A stretch of DNA of 64,000 nt, taken from NCBI GenBank assembly GCA_010093515.1, contig MU001676.1, forward strand, positions 1,064,666-1,128,665, given 5' to 3'. Under the pieces are notes generated by a model. It was not told the DNA's origin. It saw only the letters and a program-made list of their open reading frames with translations, and made no database searches. The DNA is from Lineolata rhizophorae. Taxonomy: Eukaryota > Ascomycota > Dothideomycetes > Lineolatales > Lineolataceae. Shown here piece by piece: positions 62,633-64,000 of the stretch (positions are counted from its first letter, which is position 1; each line of letters begins with the position of its first letter). The position numbers and the translations under genes were made by a program.

Positions 62633-64000
62633 TGGCGGTGGCGGGTTGAGGGGCGGGATAGAGTGACAGTGGGCTGGCGTCCCTTACGGACGTGAGGAAC
62701 GGGGAAGGGGTAGGAGCTTCGTCGGTTTGGTCTTGGTCGTGTTCGTCGTCGTCGTAGCGCGTCGTGCGTCGTGGCGGACTGCCACAAAGTAGTTCAAGTC
62801 ATCCAGGCCTGTCTTCGGATGAGATGAAGGCGTCTCGGCGGTCGCGGTTGCGGCGCAGCTCCAAGGGCCACCGAATTGCGTAGATGGCCGGGTATGGCGT
62901 TTCTTCCGCGGATCTTGCGTGGGGTAAGCGTCGGACGTCGGGGCTTCGGTAAGTGGTTTGGATGCCCTGAATTAGAAGGTCGTAGCGGGAACGAAGCGGG
63001 AAATATAGGCCCGGGCCGCAATTGTTCCAAGAGGGTGTTGTTGCGGGGCGAGAAGCGGCTCGCGAGGCAAGATACGAAGGGGTGTCGGTAGCTGCGTGGG
63101 CGCACGCCCGCAGTGCGTGGCAGCGGCGAGGAAGGGACGAGTGGCAGGCGAGGCCGGGCGCGCGGGAAGTGGGATGGGCAGGCGCGGAGCGCGCGTTGGT
63201 CAGCAACGTCGGGAAGCAAGCGCTCCGGAGCTGCGGCCGTCCACCAAAGCGCAGAAGGCGGACGGGCGAAAGGCGATTGGATTGGGGAAGATACTACGAG
63301 GGCAAGACGAAGACAACAGGGCGGGGGGAGGGCAGGCTACAAAAGGCGGGCGTGAGGGAGGCGCGCGGAAAGCCCATGTTTGCTCGGGGGCCCGTTCAAC
63401 AAAAATCCCTCGCTGGCAACCGGCGGGTGTTCGCGAGCTGGGGAGGTCGCTGCGCCTGCGGGAAGGGCCTGCGCGCGCGCCGAAGCGGGTGTGGACGGTG
63501 CGTGCGCACATACGTGCGCACATACGTGCGTCCGCGGTCCCGCTGGGCGCGGCGGCAATAAACAGGGCCCCCGACTCCGCCCGTCCCGCTGCCGCGCCTG
63601 CAACCCTGCCTGCGCCAAGGGCCCCGGACCCTGCCAGCCTCCCCTCTGCCCCCGGCCGTGCCGCGCCGCGTCGCCCGCCCACCCGCCCGCGGCCTCGCAG
63701 CCGACTGGCCGGGGACCGCCGCCGCGCCGCCGCCCAACGGCCGGCTAGCCGTGACATGACGGGCACCTCGCTGTCCAGCATGTACCCGTCAAGCACTCCG
63801 CCCCGTTTACCGTGTGTACCTAACCCTCTCGCTCCAAGAATAATGGTTTGCATGCACGCGGCCGGACATGGACACAAGAGGCTCAAGAAAGGCCCCGCGT
63901 TCTGTGCCGAGCATAAAGCCGAGAACAGGTTCCGTCGACCTATACCTGATGCAATCGGGCCCATCTAGCATTTACATACTCCGGCACAATGGGGCGAACC
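62633..64000. other. GC-rich 5' flank to window end, no supported gene
   Basis: About 1.37 kb upstream of the conserved protein. Long overlapping ORFs on both strands (e.g. 63096-63968 plus, 63200-63964 minus) reflect high GC and have Arg/Ala/Pro-only composition. A 12-base repeat (CACATACGTGCG) sits at about 63,509-63,532. Confidence 0.45.

Noticed and set aside
63096-63968. 290-aa plus-strand ORF and 254-aa minus-strand ORF near the window end
   Set aside because: Both are compositional products of high GC, rich in Arg/Ala/Pro/Gly, with no motif and no splice support.

Overview
The window is nuclear DNA from a filamentous ascomycete (Pezizomycotina, most likely Sordariomycetes). The evidence is many short spliceosomal introns (about 50-220 bases, GT..AG, with CTAAC/CTGAC-like branch sites), a HET-domain gene, a con-10-type conidiation gene, a GH45 endoglucanase-family gene with fungal CBM1 modules, a Zn2Cys6 regulator and a typical fungal intron-bearing tRNA-Gln. 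There are no operons. Genes lie on both strands with gaps of 0.3 to 4.7 kb. Exon borders were placed by hand from splice signals and frame continuity. Every multi-exon model below closes in frame.

Layout. 0-10 kb is accessory-like: a very long HET-domain protein (-), an AT-rich repeat patch, a decayed ankyrin-repeat gene (-) and a secreted GH92 alpha-mannosidase (-). 10-21 kb: a non-coding gap, a GNAT acetyltransferase (+), a CYP504-type P450 (+) and a very GC-rich type II membrane protein resembling fungal GT2-like proteins (+). 21-24 kb is AT-rich, with a tRNA-Gln(UUG) and an orphan protein (-). 24-33 kb: an Asi1/Asi3-like membrane RING E3 (-), a GFA/CENP-V-fold protein (+) and a five-exon Zn2Cys6 transcription factor (-). 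33-37 kb shows no gene. 37-46 kb: a GH45 protein with three CBM1 modules (+), the replicative helicase subunit MCM6 (+) with three MluI cell-cycle boxes upstream, a con-10 homologue (-) and isopentenyl-diphosphate isomerase (-). 46-50.5 kb: an F-box protein with WD-like repeats and two UIM-like helices (-). 50-58 kb: a Q/S-rich orphan (-), a probable solo LTR, a frameshifted kinase-like gene (-) and a divergent APH-type phosphotransferase (+). 58-64 kb: a long empty stretch and one conserved fungal protein of unknown role (-).

How the genes fit together. This is a mixed housekeeping and accessory segment, not one pathway cluster. MCM6 (replication), IDI1 (isoprenoid synthesis), the Asi-like E3 and the F-box protein (ubiquitin pathways) are core functions. 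HET, the ankyrin relic, the kinase-like/APH pair and the secreted glycosidases are accessory. The most unusual item is the GH45-CBM1-CBM1-CBM1 gene. It has Asn where the family's catalytic acid Asp is expected, and each of its three CBM1 modules is cut by a phase-1 intron at the same place.
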